Source: Methylotenera sp. (lineage in GTDB: Bacteria > Pseudomonadota > Gammaproteobacteria > Burkholderiales > Methylophilaceae). From it: a stretch of DNA of 64,000 nucleotides. The stretch covers positions 25,177-89,176 of the forward strand of contig JAUXNQ010000012.1 of NCBI GenBank assembly GCA_030682715.1, read 5' to 3'. The notes beneath the pieces were generated by a model. The model was not told the DNA's origin, ran no database searches, and saw only the letters and a program-made list of their open reading frames with translations. The first letter of the stretch is position 1, and each line of letters starts with the position of its first letter. The translations under genes and the position numbers were made by a program. This document shows, in pieces, positions 55,883 through 64,000 of the stretch.

Positions 55883-57414
55883 ATCACAGCCCAATTTTGC
55901 CTATATTAGTGCCATTCATCGCTAGCATCGTGCTATTGATAATGGGCGCTTGTAAGCTCAGTTGGCAGCGGGTTGTGGCTGCGGTGGCGGTCATTCTATT
56001 GTTGGCAGTGTCAGTTAATTTATTGCTACTTACTGATCAGCCTGCGCCACTTGTTTATGCATTGGGCGATTGGCAAGCACCTTTTGGTATTGTGCTGGTG
56101 GCTGATAGGCTGGCCGCATTGGTAGTATTAACAACGGCGGTACTCTCGGCAGCTGTCTTGCTTTACGCGAGTGCTGGTTTTGATGGGAAAGGTCGACACT
56201 TCCACGCGGTGTTTCAATTGCAGTTAGTTGGCATTAACGGCGCATTTTTAACGGGGGATGTTTTTAATCTCTTTGTTTTCTTTGAAGTCATGTTACTTGC
56301 ATCGTATATTTTATTAGCGCACGGTAGCGGTCTTAACAAAAGCCGCGCAGGCTTTGCTTATGTCACTCTTAATTTGGCAGGCTCTGCGGTTTTTTTAGTA
56401 GCGCTAGGCTTGATTTACGGGACATTAGGGACGCTTAATTTAGCTGATATTGCGATGCAGCTTAAAACAGTATCTGCGACAGAGGCTTCGCTGGTTAGGC
56501 TTTCTGGCGCATTATTGATGGCGGTTTTTCTACTTAAAGCGGCTGTGTTGCCACTTTCATTCTGGCTACCACATGCCTATAGTGCCGCAGGCGCGCCAGT
56601 GGCCGCTTTGTTCGCGATAATGACTAAGGTGGGTATCGTCGCTATTTTGCATGTGCAGATGATTGCCTTTAGTGCAGCACCAGTGATGCATGGCTTGCTA
56701 GATAGTTGGTTAACTGTCGCGGCATTAGCAACGATGGTGTTTGCTGCAATAGGTTTACTAAGTGCAAAAAGTCTACAGTCATTGGTTGCATGGCTCATAT
56801 TAGGCTCAGCAGGACTGTTGTTAATTGTGCCGTCTTTGAATAATGAGCTGGTAACGGCTGCTGGTCTTTATTATTTAGTGCAATCAGCCGTTGTTGGCGC
56901 TGCATTCTTTATGATGACTGATTTAATCAGCAATGCGCGTGGTCATGTTGGTGACGCGTTTATTATTACTGGATGGGTATCGGACAATGAGCTCAAGCTC
57001 GGATACTTCATGCTTGCAGCAACGGCTGCTGGTTTGCCCCCATTTTCAGGATTTGTCGGTAAGCTTATGTTGCTTTTCGCAGTGAAAGAAAGCGTAATGA
57101 TGCCAGCAATATGGACGATTATACTGGTAGTAAGCCTCATCACAACAGTCGCGCTGGCTAAAGCAGGTAGTCGGTTATTTTGGGAAATACCAAATGACGT
57201 AGCCTCTGCGCCAAGGCCAGTCCCGTTCCAACATAGCATCTTTCAGTATTCAGCGACTTTTGGTTTAATCGCTGTATCCTTATTGTTAGTTATTTTTGCG
57301 CAACCTTTATCTGATTTTACGCTGCGAGCTGCTGAGCAGTTGCATGCGCCAGAGCATTATATTAAAGCCGTTATTCCTGATCATGCGAACATTCAAAGAG
57401 GGGTTAGACCATGA
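55879..57414 (+). CDS. mrpD: Mrp antiporter subunit D
   Basis: A 511-residue NuoN/NuoM-like subunit with about 14 helices. FFEVMLLASYILLAHG and LLKAAVLPLSFWLPHAYSAA carry the conserved Glu and Lys of the proton channel. GLPPFSGFVGKLML is typical of the family. It overlaps both mrpC and mrpE by four bases. Confidence 0.94.
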   Translation: MNHSPILPILVPFIASIVLLIMGACKLSWQRVVAAVAVILLLAVSVNLLLLTDQPAPLVYALGDWQAPFGIVLVADRLAALVVLTTAVLSAAVLLYASAGFDGKGRHFHAVFQLQLVGINGAFLTGDVFNLFVFFEVMLLASYILLAHGSGLNKSRAGFAYVTLNLAGSAVFLVALGLIYGTLGTLNLADIAMQLKTVSATEASLVRLSGALLMAVFLLKAAVLPLSFWLPHAYSAAGAPVAALFAIMTKVGIVAILHVQMIAFSAAPVMHGLLDSWLTVAALATMVFAAIGLLSAKSLQSLVAWLILGSAGLLLIVPSLNNELVTAAGLYYLVQSAVVGAAFFMMTDLISNARGHVGDAFIITGWVSDNELKLGYFMLAATAAGLPPFSGFVGKLMLLFAVKESVMMPAIWTIILVVSLITTVALAKAGSRLFWEIPNDVASAPRPVPFQHSIFQYSATFGLIAVSLLLVIFAQPLSDFTLRAAEQLHAPEHYIKAVIPDHANIQRGVRP

Positions 57415-57899
57415 GTCGGCTATTACCGCATCCAGCACTATCAGTGGCCATCTTTCTGGTATGGATTGCGTTAAACAATGCTTCTTCCAGTGGGCATTTT
57501 ATTCTCGCTTTTATCTTGGCAATCGGCTTACCTGTATTGACTCAGCGATTTTGGCCTGAGCGCCCAGAAAAAGTAAAGTTATTACCAGCTATCCGTCTGT
57601 TTGGCGTTGTACTTTGGGATATCTTGCTCGCCAGCATTGGTGTAGCGAAATTGGTACTTGGTCCGATAGATAGAGTAAAACCAGCTTTCGTAGAGGTGCC
57701 TTTAGATATGCAAGATCCATTTGTTGGCACCTTGCTCGCGAGTATTGTTTCGTTGACACCAGGGACAGTTTCTATTGATATTGACCGCTCGCGCTGGGTG
57801 CTTCAAGTACATGCGCTTAATGTTGATGATGCTGAAACGTTAATTAAGTCAATCAAGACTCGCTATGAAAAGCCGTTAAAGGAGATATTTTCATGTTAA
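57411..57899 (+). CDS. mrpE: Mrp antiporter subunit E
   Basis: A 162-residue subunit with an N-terminal membrane portion of two helices and a cytoplasmic part. SLTPGTVSIDIDRSRWVLQVHAL is the MrpE signature. It overlaps mrpD by four bases and mrpF by seven. Confidence 0.92.
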   Translation: MSRLLPHPALSVAIFLVWIALNNASSSGHFILAFILAIGLPVLTQRFWPERPEKVKLLPAIRLFGVVLWDILLASIGVAKLVLGPIDRVKPAFVEVPLDMQDPFVGTLLASIVSLTPGTVSIDIDRSRWVLQVHALNVDDAETLIKSIKTRYEKPLKEIFSC

Positions 57900-58162
57900 A
57901 TACCGTAGTGCCCATCGCTTTTGCGATGATTGCGTTGGCAATGATACTAAGCTTATATCGAATGGTGATTGGACCAGATATGACAGACCGCATTCTAGCG
58001 TTAGATACGCTATACATTAACACGATTGCTTTACTGGTGCTGATTGGTATCTATATGGATAATAGCACTTACTTTGAATCCGCGCTGTTGATTGCTATCA
58101 TGGGTTTTGTGGGTACTGTAGCTTTATCAAAATACATGTTACGCGGGAATATCATCGAATGA
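57893..58162 (+). CDS. mrpF: Mrp antiporter subunit F
   Basis: An 89-residue subunit with three helices. RMVIGPDMTDRILALDTL is the MrpF signature, with the conserved Asp in the second helix region. It overlaps mrpG by four bases. Confidence 0.93.
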   Translation: MLNTVVPIAFAMIALAMILSLYRMVIGPDMTDRILALDTLYINTIALLVLIGIYMDNSTYFESALLIAIMGFVGTVALSKYMLRGNIIE

Positions 58163-58464
58163 GTATTTGGGTGGAGTATCTCATTTCGTTTCTGATATTA
58201 GTCGGCGCTGGTTTTACCCTGCTAGGGTCAATAGGCTTGGCGAGATTGCCAGATTTTTTTATGCGTGTGCATGGACCAACTAAAACCACAACGCTAGGTG
58301 TAGGTGCAATGGTAATGGCATCGGCTATCTATTTTACTGTGACAGGAGACGGCGTTAGTCTGCATGAAGTAGTCGCCACGGTGTTTCTCTTTATCACCGC
58401 ACCAGTGAGTGCACACCTACTGACAAAAGCGGCATTGCATATTGCAAGCAGGGTAGGCAAATAG
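58159..58464 (+). CDS. mrpG: Mrp antiporter subunit G
   Basis: A 101-residue subunit with three helices. GLARLPDFFMRVHGPTKTTT is the MrpG signature. It closes the tightly overlapping mrpA-C-D-E-F-G operon, which exports Na+ (or K+/Ca2+) in exchange for protons and so serves salt and alkaline pH tolerance. Confidence 0.93.
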   Translation: MSIWVEYLISFLILVGAGFTLLGSIGLARLPDFFMRVHGPTKTTTLGVGAMVMASAIYFTVTGDGVSLHEVVATVFLFITAPVSAHLLTKAALHIASRVGK

Positions 58465-58694
58465 CGGCTGGCTATTTTGTGATGGAGTGTTGCTAGTTAT
58501 ACATGTGCACAAACAAGTGGAGTCTTCATTAATGGGGCTTCACTTATTAATTGAAGCAGCTTAATTGAAACAGCGATAGTTAAGGGTTAGCCAAAGTTGA
58601 GTAATCTCTAACTGTGAAAACACTCTTACAGTGTATGCCTGGGCAGAATCAAGAGGTGCAACCAAGAGTAGCTACACCTCTATTGTGTATTTCA

Positions 58695-59993
58695 CTACCT
58701 TTTATTTAATTCAACGAACGATCTTTTCTCTGTGCCTGTATACAGTTGACGAGGTCTGCCAATTTTGGCTTCAGGGTCTGAATGCATTTCAGACCATTGT
58801 GCAATCCAGCCCGCAGTTCTAGCAAGTGCAAAAATAGCAGTAAACATGCTGTTTGGAATACCCATCGCACGCATTACAATGCCACTGTAAAAGTCGACGT
58901 TAGGGTAGAGTTTACGTGACACAAAGTATTCATCTTCCAGTGCAATTTTCTCTAGAGCTAATGCGAGCTTAAACATTGGATCATTATTTAAACCAAGTAC
59001 ATCTAATACCTCATGGCATGTTTTTCTCATGATGGCTGCTCTTGGGTCCATGTTGCGATAAACGCGATGACCAAATCCCATGAGCCTGAAGCTGTCTGAT
59101 TTGTCTTTTGCACGATTTATAAACTCACCAATGCGTGAAACATCACCAATTTCTTCAAGCATGTTAAGTGTGGCTTCATTAGCGCCACCGTGTGCTGGAC
59201 CCCAAAGTGATGCAATACCTGCTGAAATACAAGCAAATGGATTCGCGCCACTAGAGCCAACTAGGCGTACGGTTGATGTTGATGCATTTTGTTCGTGATC
59301 AGCATGTAAGATTAAAATACGCTCAAATGCTTTTGCTAATACAGGGTTAGGCACGTATTCTTCACATGGTGTGGCAAACATCATGTACATAAAGTTTTCA
59401 GCATAGTTCAGATGATTCTGCGGGTACATAAATGGTTGACCACTTATATATTTATAGCTCCATGCAGCAATTGTTGGCACTTTTGCAAGTAAGCGGTGTG
59501 CAGATATCTCGCGGTGTTTTGGATTTAGAATATCCATCGAGTCAAAGTAAAACGCGGAGAGTGATCCCACAACGCCCACCATGACTGCCATTGGATGTGC
59601 ATCGCGTCTGAATCCACGGAAAATATTGCTGAGTTGATCATGCAGCATAGTGCTGCCAGTAATGGTGTCCGTAAATTGCTGTTTCTCTGCAACATTCGGC
59701 AATTCGCCATGCATTAGCAAGTAGGCAACTTCTAAGTAATCACAGTGCTCGGCAAGCTCCTCAATAGGATAGCCACGGTGATATAGTAAGCCTTGTTCTC
59801 CATCAATAAACGTAATGTTGGAATCGCATGCAGCAGTTGACATGAAACCAGGGTCGTAAGTGTATACCCCGTGTTTGCCTAAGGTGCGGATGTCAATCAC
59901 ATCATTACCTAGCGTTCCTGAGAGTATCGGTAATTCAATAGGTGATTTGCCATTGTCAAAGCTGAGCGTAGCGGTACTTGTATTATTTTTCAT
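58695..59993 (-). CDS. gltA: Type II citrate synthase
   Basis: Condenses acetyl-CoA with oxaloacetate. The 432 residues match the hexameric, NADH-sensitive proteobacterial type. The His/Asp catalytic segments are [26 protein letters not shown] and [14 protein letters not shown]. The N-terminal domain (residues 1-50) is as in Escherichia coli GltA. It is transcribed toward mrpG; the 230-base convergent gap has only a weak inverted repeat, AGAGGTG/CACCTCT. Confidence 0.97.
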   Translation of the reverse strand: MKNNTSTATLSFDNGKSPIELPILSGTLGNDVIDIRTLGKHGVYTYDPGFMSTAACDSNITFIDGEQGLLYHRGYPIEELAEHCDYLEVAYLLMHGELPNVAEKQQFTDTITGSTMLHDQLSNIFRGFRRDAHPMAVMVGVVGSLSAFYFDSMDILNPKHREISAHRLLAKVPTIAAWSYKYISGQPFMYPQNHLNYAENFMYMMFATPCEEYVPNPVLAKAFERILILHADHEQNASTSTVRLVGSSGANPFACISAGIASLWGPAHGGANEATLNMLEEIGDVSRIGEFINRAKDKSDSFRLMGFGHRVYRNMDPRAAIMRKTCHEVLDVLGLNNDPMFKLALALEKIALEDEYFVSRKLYPNVDFYSGIVMRAMGIPNSMFTAIFALARTAGWIAQWSEMHSDPEAKIGRPRQLYTGTEKRSFVELNKR

Positions 59994-60068
59994 GGTGTTT
60001 TGCAGTTCTAATCATCATTTACTATGATTATACTTTATCAAAGCGGGCAGATGAACGATAAAAGCTTA

Positions 60069-61169
60069 CTATGCTTGGTAAATCGCACCTAAAATACGTA
60101 AGCCTTTGGCGCCAGTGACTTCTGGTAGGTTCGCACATTCTTGAGATAGGCACTTTTTCGCCAGCCACGCAAAGGCGATTGCCTCAACCCAGTCGACACC
60201 CATCCCTAGTTTTTCAGTAGTTTCTAAGTGTGCCGATCCAATAAGTGACTGTAGGTCGCTAATTAGTAGCTTATTTTTAGCACCACCGCCACAAAGGTAT
60301 ATTTCGTCTACTTGGCCGCAGTATTGCTTTACAGCATCTGCAATAGAGTGCGCACTTAATGCAACCAATGTACGTGCAACATCATTGGGCGCATATGTTT
60401 GCGTAGTTAAGCAATGGCTTAGCCATGCATCGTTAAATAAATCGCGGCCTGTGCTCTTAGGTGGCAGTGCAGAGAAATAGGGCTCACTTAACATGGTGGA
60501 CAGCAAAGGTTCAATGATATTGCCAGTACTAGACCATTGACCATCGGCATCGTAGTCTAAGCCTAGATGTCGTTTAACCCATGCATCTAATAGCATATTA
60601 CCTGGACCAGAATCAAAACCAAATACCTCGCCAGTATTGCTCAGGTAGGTAATATTAGCGATGCCACCTATGTTGATAATTGTACGGTTATGCTGATTGT
60701 GAGCAAAAACATCTTGATGAAACGCGGGCACTAAAGGCGCGCCTTGGCCGCCAGCGGCAATATCTCTACTTCTAAAATCGCTTACAACAGTAATTCCCGT
60801 GAGTTCACTTAATAACGCAGCGTTTCCAATTTGCATGGTAAAGCCCAGTTCTGGGCGATGTCTAATGGTTTGTCCGTGGCAACCAATCGCGTTTACAGAC
60901 TTTGCATCAATTTTTGCTACCGACAATAAATCATTGACTGCTGTCGCATACAAATGAGCAAGCGTATTGCCGATTAATGCGGTTTTTTCTAATTCGTTAT
61001 CTGTGGGGTGTTGTAACGCGAGGATTTGTGCGCGTAAATCTGCTGGGTAAGCAACAAAGTGTGTTTTAAGTAGCTGAGGGTGTTCCAGATGGTTGAATGT
61101 TACCAATGCAGCATCTACACCATCTAGGCTAGTGCCCGACATCAGTCCGATGAAAAGCTGGCTAGCCAT
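60069..61169 (-). CDS. anmK: Anhydro-N-acetylmuramic acid kinase
   Basis: Phosphorylates and opens 1,6-anhydro-MurNAc during murein recycling. The 366 residues carry GLMSGTSLDGVDAALV at the N-terminus, GCHGQTIRHRP, NIGGIANITYL and GFDSGPGNMLLDAW, all family signatures. It follows the M23 peptidase by 22 bases, so wall cleavage and recycling are made together. Confidence 0.96.
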   Translation of the reverse strand: MASQLFIGLMSGTSLDGVDAALVTFNHLEHPQLLKTHFVAYPADLRAQILALQHPTDNELEKTALIGNTLAHLYATAVNDLLSVAKIDAKSVNAIGCHGQTIRHRPELGFTMQIGNAALLSELTGITVVSDFRSRDIAAGGQGAPLVPAFHQDVFAHNQHNRTIINIGGIANITYLSNTGEVFGFDSGPGNMLLDAWVKRHLGLDYDADGQWSSTGNIIEPLLSTMLSEPYFSALPPKSTGRDLFNDAWLSHCLTTQTYAPNDVARTLVALSAHSIADAVKQYCGQVDEIYLCGGGAKNKLLISDLQSLIGSAHLETTEKLGMGVDWVEAIAFAWLAKKCLSQECANLPEVTGAKGLRILGAIYQA

Positions 61170-61191
61170 GATGGTGTCTAACTAAGGTGAG

Positions 61192-62574
61192 TTATTCTAA
61201 TGCAGCGATGTTGCTTGTGCCTAGTAATCTAAGCTGAGCCATCATTTGGTTGCTAATCGCCTCAAACTGAGCCTTATTGCCACCCTGAATTGTATTGTTC
61301 TTTGGTAACGCCACTTTCATTGGGTCTTGATGCTTACCATTGATTAAAAACTCATAATGCAAATGTGGGCCAGTCGCAACACCCGTCATTCCAACAAAGC
61401 CAATCATTTGACCTTGTGTTACTTTTGAGCCGCGACGAAGTTCTGGCGCAAAGCGTGAAAGATGGCCATAAACAGTACTTACGCCATTAGCATGTTTCAG
61501 AACGATGACGTTTCCGTAACCGCCTTTGGTGCCTACAAAGTCAACTACAGCATCAGCAGAGGCCTTAATACGTGTTCCAGTGGGGGCTGCAAAATCCACC
61601 CCTTTGTGTGCACGCATTGTTTGCAGAACAGGATGGAACCTTGCAACGCTAAAGCCAGAGCTTACGCGACTGAACTCTAAAGGTGAACGTAAAAACGATT
61701 TATGAATACTTTTACCTTCTGGTGTGTAGTATTGCATTTGGTTGTTACTGTCGCGGAAGCCAACAGCACGATAAACCTTACCGTTGTTTATAAATTCGGC
61801 AGCTAAAACATCCCCTGATTTAATCAACTCACCTTGATCATAGCTACCTTCATAAATGACATTGAATTGATCGCCACGACGTAAATCAGTATGAAAATTA
61901 ATTTCACTTTCAAAAATATCTGCGAGCTGGATAGCAATATAATCTGGAATGTTGGCAGCATCAGTTGCGCCAAACAATGAGCTATTAATCTTTGCGGATT
62001 TTAAGACAGGGCGAATTTCTAAATCGTGGTTATCCTGATGGGCTTCGTAGCCATCAGCAGTTTTTGTAATCGTTAAAAATTGGTCTGTGCTGATTTGATA
62101 TTCAAAATGAAACAGATTGCCATCAGCATCAGTTTCTGACTTTACTTGGCGGCCAGGGATAATAGAGCGTGCAATTTGGCTAGCAGTGCTATCAGCGCGA
62201 ATAAATTCAATGGCATCACGATTGCGAATGTTCAATCTGGCTAAAACACTCTGTAAAGTGTCATCTCTGCGAACGTAATCTTTATACCAAAACTTTTCGG
62301 TTAAGCCGATTTCATTATTTAGTGCTTGCTCTAGTGCAGGTAAGCTCACCTCTTCAACCACCATAGAAGTCTCGATATTAGTGGTTAAGGTTTGGGGTGC
62401 AATACCAAAAGCCGTGTAAATACCAAATAATGGTAAGCAAGAAATCGTCAATATCCAGCGCAACTTAAATTTACGCGCAGAAAGGCGCTGCAACTTGCGT
62501 TCAGCTTTATTGGTGTTTTGCGTTAAAATAGAATCTTGGGTTGATTGGTGATGATCGGGCTCGTTGATATACAC
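61192..62574 (-). CDS. M23 family metallopeptidase (membrane-anchored)
   Basis: A 460-residue murein endopeptidase. A basic N-terminus and one membrane helix near residues 40-60 anchor it. A periplasmic OapA/LysM-like region follows (residues 90-280), and then the M23 domain: His and Asp in HKGVDFAAPTGTRI and the HLHYEFLING motif. The zinc site looks complete, so it should be active. It is divergent from tyrS and upstream of anmK, as in many betaproteobacteria. Confidence 0.93.
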   Translation of the reverse strand: MYINEPDHHQSTQDSILTQNTNKAERKLQRLSARKFKLRWILTISCLPLFGIYTAFGIAPQTLTTNIETSMVVEEVSLPALEQALNNEIGLTEKFWYKDYVRRDDTLQSVLARLNIRNRDAIEFIRADSTASQIARSIIPGRQVKSETDADGNLFHFEYQISTDQFLTITKTADGYEAHQDNHDLEIRPVLKSAKINSSLFGATDAANIPDYIAIQLADIFESEINFHTDLRRGDQFNVIYEGSYDQGELIKSGDVLAAEFINNGKVYRAVGFRDSNNQMQYYTPEGKSIHKSFLRSPLEFSRVSSGFSVARFHPVLQTMRAHKGVDFAAPTGTRIKASADAVVDFVGTKGGYGNVIVLKHANGVSTVYGHLSRFAPELRRGSKVTQGQMIGFVGMTGVATGPHLHYEFLINGKHQDPMKVALPKNNTIQGGNKAQFEAISNQMMAQLRLLGTSNIAALE

Positions 62575-62678
62575 GGGCTAACCTTTAATTAATTGAATCA
62601 GCTCTTGATACTAACAGAAAATTAAGTTTATACAAATAAACTAGCGGTAAAAATAATATAGTTTAAGGACGTTAAAAC

Positions 62679-63878
62679 GTGAATATTGAAATCAGCCAAC
62701 AGCTCGCAGTGATTAAGCGCGGAGCAGATGAACTGCTAATCGAAGCCGAGTTGGTCGAGAAGCTTAAAAAAGGTCAGCCATTAAGAGTGAAGGCGGGTTT
62801 TGACCCTACAGCGCCAGATTTGCATCTTGGGCATACTGTACTTATTAATAAGTTACGTCAGCTGCAGGAGCTTGGACATCAAGTGCTCTTTCTGATTGGT
62901 GATTTCACAGGAATGATTGGTGACCCCACAGGTAAAAGCACAACACGCCCACCACTCACTGCTGAGCAGGTGCAGGAAAACGCAAAGTCATACGCTGCTC
63001 AAGTGTTTAAGATTCTGAAGCCTGAACAAACCGAAGTTGTGTTTAACTCTAAGTGGCTCACAGAGCTAGGTGCTGCCGGCATGCTTAAGTTAGCAGCCAG
63101 TCACACTGTTGCGCGTATGTTAGAGCGTGATGATTTTTCTAAGCGATTTAAAGGTAACCAGCCAATTGCGATTCATGAATTCCTTTATCCTTTATTACAA
63201 GGCTATGATTCTGTAGCGTTAAATGCTGATCTTGAGTTGGGCGGTACAGACCAGAAGTTTAACTTGCTGATGGGGCGTGAGCTACAAAAGCAAGCGGGGC
63301 AGAGTCCTCAGTGTGTGCTTACCATGCCTTTGCTTGAAGGTTTAGATGGCGTTAATAAAATGTCTAAATCTTTAGGCAACTATATAGGTATCACAGAAGC
63401 GCCAGAAATCATCTTTGCCAAAATCATGTCAATCTCTGATGAATTAATGTGGCGATATATAGAGTTGCTTTCGTTTGAATCATTGGGAACCATTGCGCAA
63501 TGGAAGGCTGATGTGGCGGTAGGTGCAAACCCTAGAAATATTAAGGTTCAATTTGCGCAAGAAATCGTTACGCGCTTCCATAGTAAAGAAGATGCAGATA
63601 AAGCCTTGCTGGATTTTCAGACGCGTTCAAAAGGCGGTATACCAGGCGATATTCCTCAAGTAGAGGTGGTGGCAGAGTCGGATAGTATAGGGATTGCTCA
63701 GCTATTGAAATTGGCTGGTCTAGTAGTAAGCACCTCTGAAGCCTTCAGGTCTATTGAGCAAGGTGGTGTTAAATTGGATGGCGAAAAGGTGACGGATAAG
63801 GCTTTGACAGTAAAAAAAGGTAGTGCTGTAATTGCACAAGTGGGCAAGCGTAAATTCGCAAATGTAACAATTATGTAA
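62679..63878 (+). CDS. tyrS: Tyrosyl-tRNA synthetase
   Basis: Charges tRNA-Tyr. The 399 residues are of the TyrS2 type. [15 protein letters not shown] holds the HIGH-type motif near residue 50, and NKMSKSLGN is the KMSKS loop near residue 230. The C-terminal S4 RNA-binding domain spans about residues 335-399. It starts with GTG, with AAGGACG about eight bases upstream. Confidence 0.97.
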   Translation: MNIEISQQLAVIKRGADELLIEAELVEKLKKGQPLRVKAGFDPTAPDLHLGHTVLINKLRQLQELGHQVLFLIGDFTGMIGDPTGKSTTRPPLTAEQVQENAKSYAAQVFKILKPEQTEVVFNSKWLTELGAAGMLKLAASHTVARMLERDDFSKRFKGNQPIAIHEFLYPLLQGYDSVALNADLELGGTDQKFNLLMGRELQKQAGQSPQCVLTMPLLEGLDGVNKMSKSLGNYIGITEAPEIIFAKIMSISDELMWRYIELLSFESLGTIAQWKADVAVGANPRNIKVQFAQEIVTRFHSKEDADKALLDFQTRSKGGIPGDIPQVEVVAESDSIGIAQLLKLAGLVVSTSEAFRSIEQGGVKLDGEKVTDKALTVKKGSAVIAQVGKRKFANVTIM

Positions 63879-63895
63879 CAGATTGAAATTAGGGG

Positions 63896-63923
63896 TTGAC
63901 CAAAGTTTAAAGCGCTGTAGAAT
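63896..63923 (+). promoter_or_regulatory. Strong stable-RNA-type promoter after tyrS
   Basis: TTGACC (63896-63901) and TAGAAT (63918-63923) have a 16-base spacer. They are followed by the GC-rich discriminator GCGCACC and then a hairpin CGCTGACG-AAACAA-CGTTAGCG. This layout is typical of rRNA or tRNA promoters under stringent control. The transcribed gene lies beyond the window and is not seen. Confidence 0.65.
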
Positions 63924-64000
63924 GCGCACCTCGCTGACGAAACAACGTTAGCGAAAAGTAGAATGTAGTAGAAGGCGCAGTAAAAAGTACGGTTAATTTT

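Overview
The window is 64 kb of a gene-dense chromosome, with no mobile element, CRISPR array or recognisable tRNA. It fits a betaproteobacterium, most likely a Methylophilaceae methylotroph of the Methylotenera type. The basis is gene order (cutA-dsbD-tlpA-aroQ-accB-accC-prmA; gmk-rpoZ-spoT-ridA-recG-ubiC-ubiA; rplM-rpsI-argC-bactofilin-erpA and later anmK-M23-tyrS), a prominent 6-phosphogluconate dehydrogenase, and moderate-to-low GC. The genus assignment is inference.

Layout. 0-6.3 kb: the 3' part of a membrane-type HAMP-PAS-GGDEF-EAL regulator, a small Cys-rich protein, gnd, a DedA protein and an OxyR-type regulator. 6.4-15.3 kb: a reverse-strand block for ribosome methylation, biotin carboxylase/BCCP, type II dehydroquinase and periplasmic thiol reduction (TlpA, DsbD, CutA), followed by forward fxsA and a ferredoxin-reductase. 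15.4-21.4 kb: the haem genes hemC-hemD-hemX-hemY (hemY is very short), a TM-helix-repeat channel-like protein, and an AlgZ/AlgR-like two-component pair. 21.6-25.9 kb: argH, an unknown gene, an ammonium transporter broken by three frame disruptions but with a sigma-54-type promoter, and a membrane-anchored BLUF photoreceptor. 26-31.9 kb: hemW (apparent AUU start), rdgB, rph, a PP2C phosphatase and Ser/Thr kinase pair, and yicC.

32-39.1 kb is the accessory-looking core. It holds an AT-rich lipoprotein with a trypsin-like domain. It is followed by a sigma-54-type promoter and a five-gene locus: circularly permuted ATP-grasp, alpha-E protein, transglutaminase-like cysteine protein, a VOC/4-HPPD-like protein of unknown role, and Anbu, a proteasome-related N-terminal-Thr hydrolase. 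The ATP-grasp/alpha-E/transglutaminase/Anbu association is known. The VOC-like member and the sigma-54 promoter are the parts that deserve attention.

39.2-64 kb: housekeeping genes (gmk, rpoZ, spoT, ridA, recG, ubiC, ubiA, a FimV-like protein, rplM-rpsI, argC, bactofilin, erpA). A six-gene Mrp Na+/H+ antiporter operon with a fused MrpA-MrpB and gltA follow, then anmK, an M23 peptidase and tyrS. The right edge carries a strong stable-RNA-type promoter, which may lead into an rRNA operon just outside the window.

Shared themes are nitrogen control (two sigma-54-type promoters, amtB, the Anbu locus), haem and redox maturation, and second-messenger signalling (c-di-GMP, (p)ppGpp). Gene identities come from reading motifs and overall similarity by eye. 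No database search was possible.
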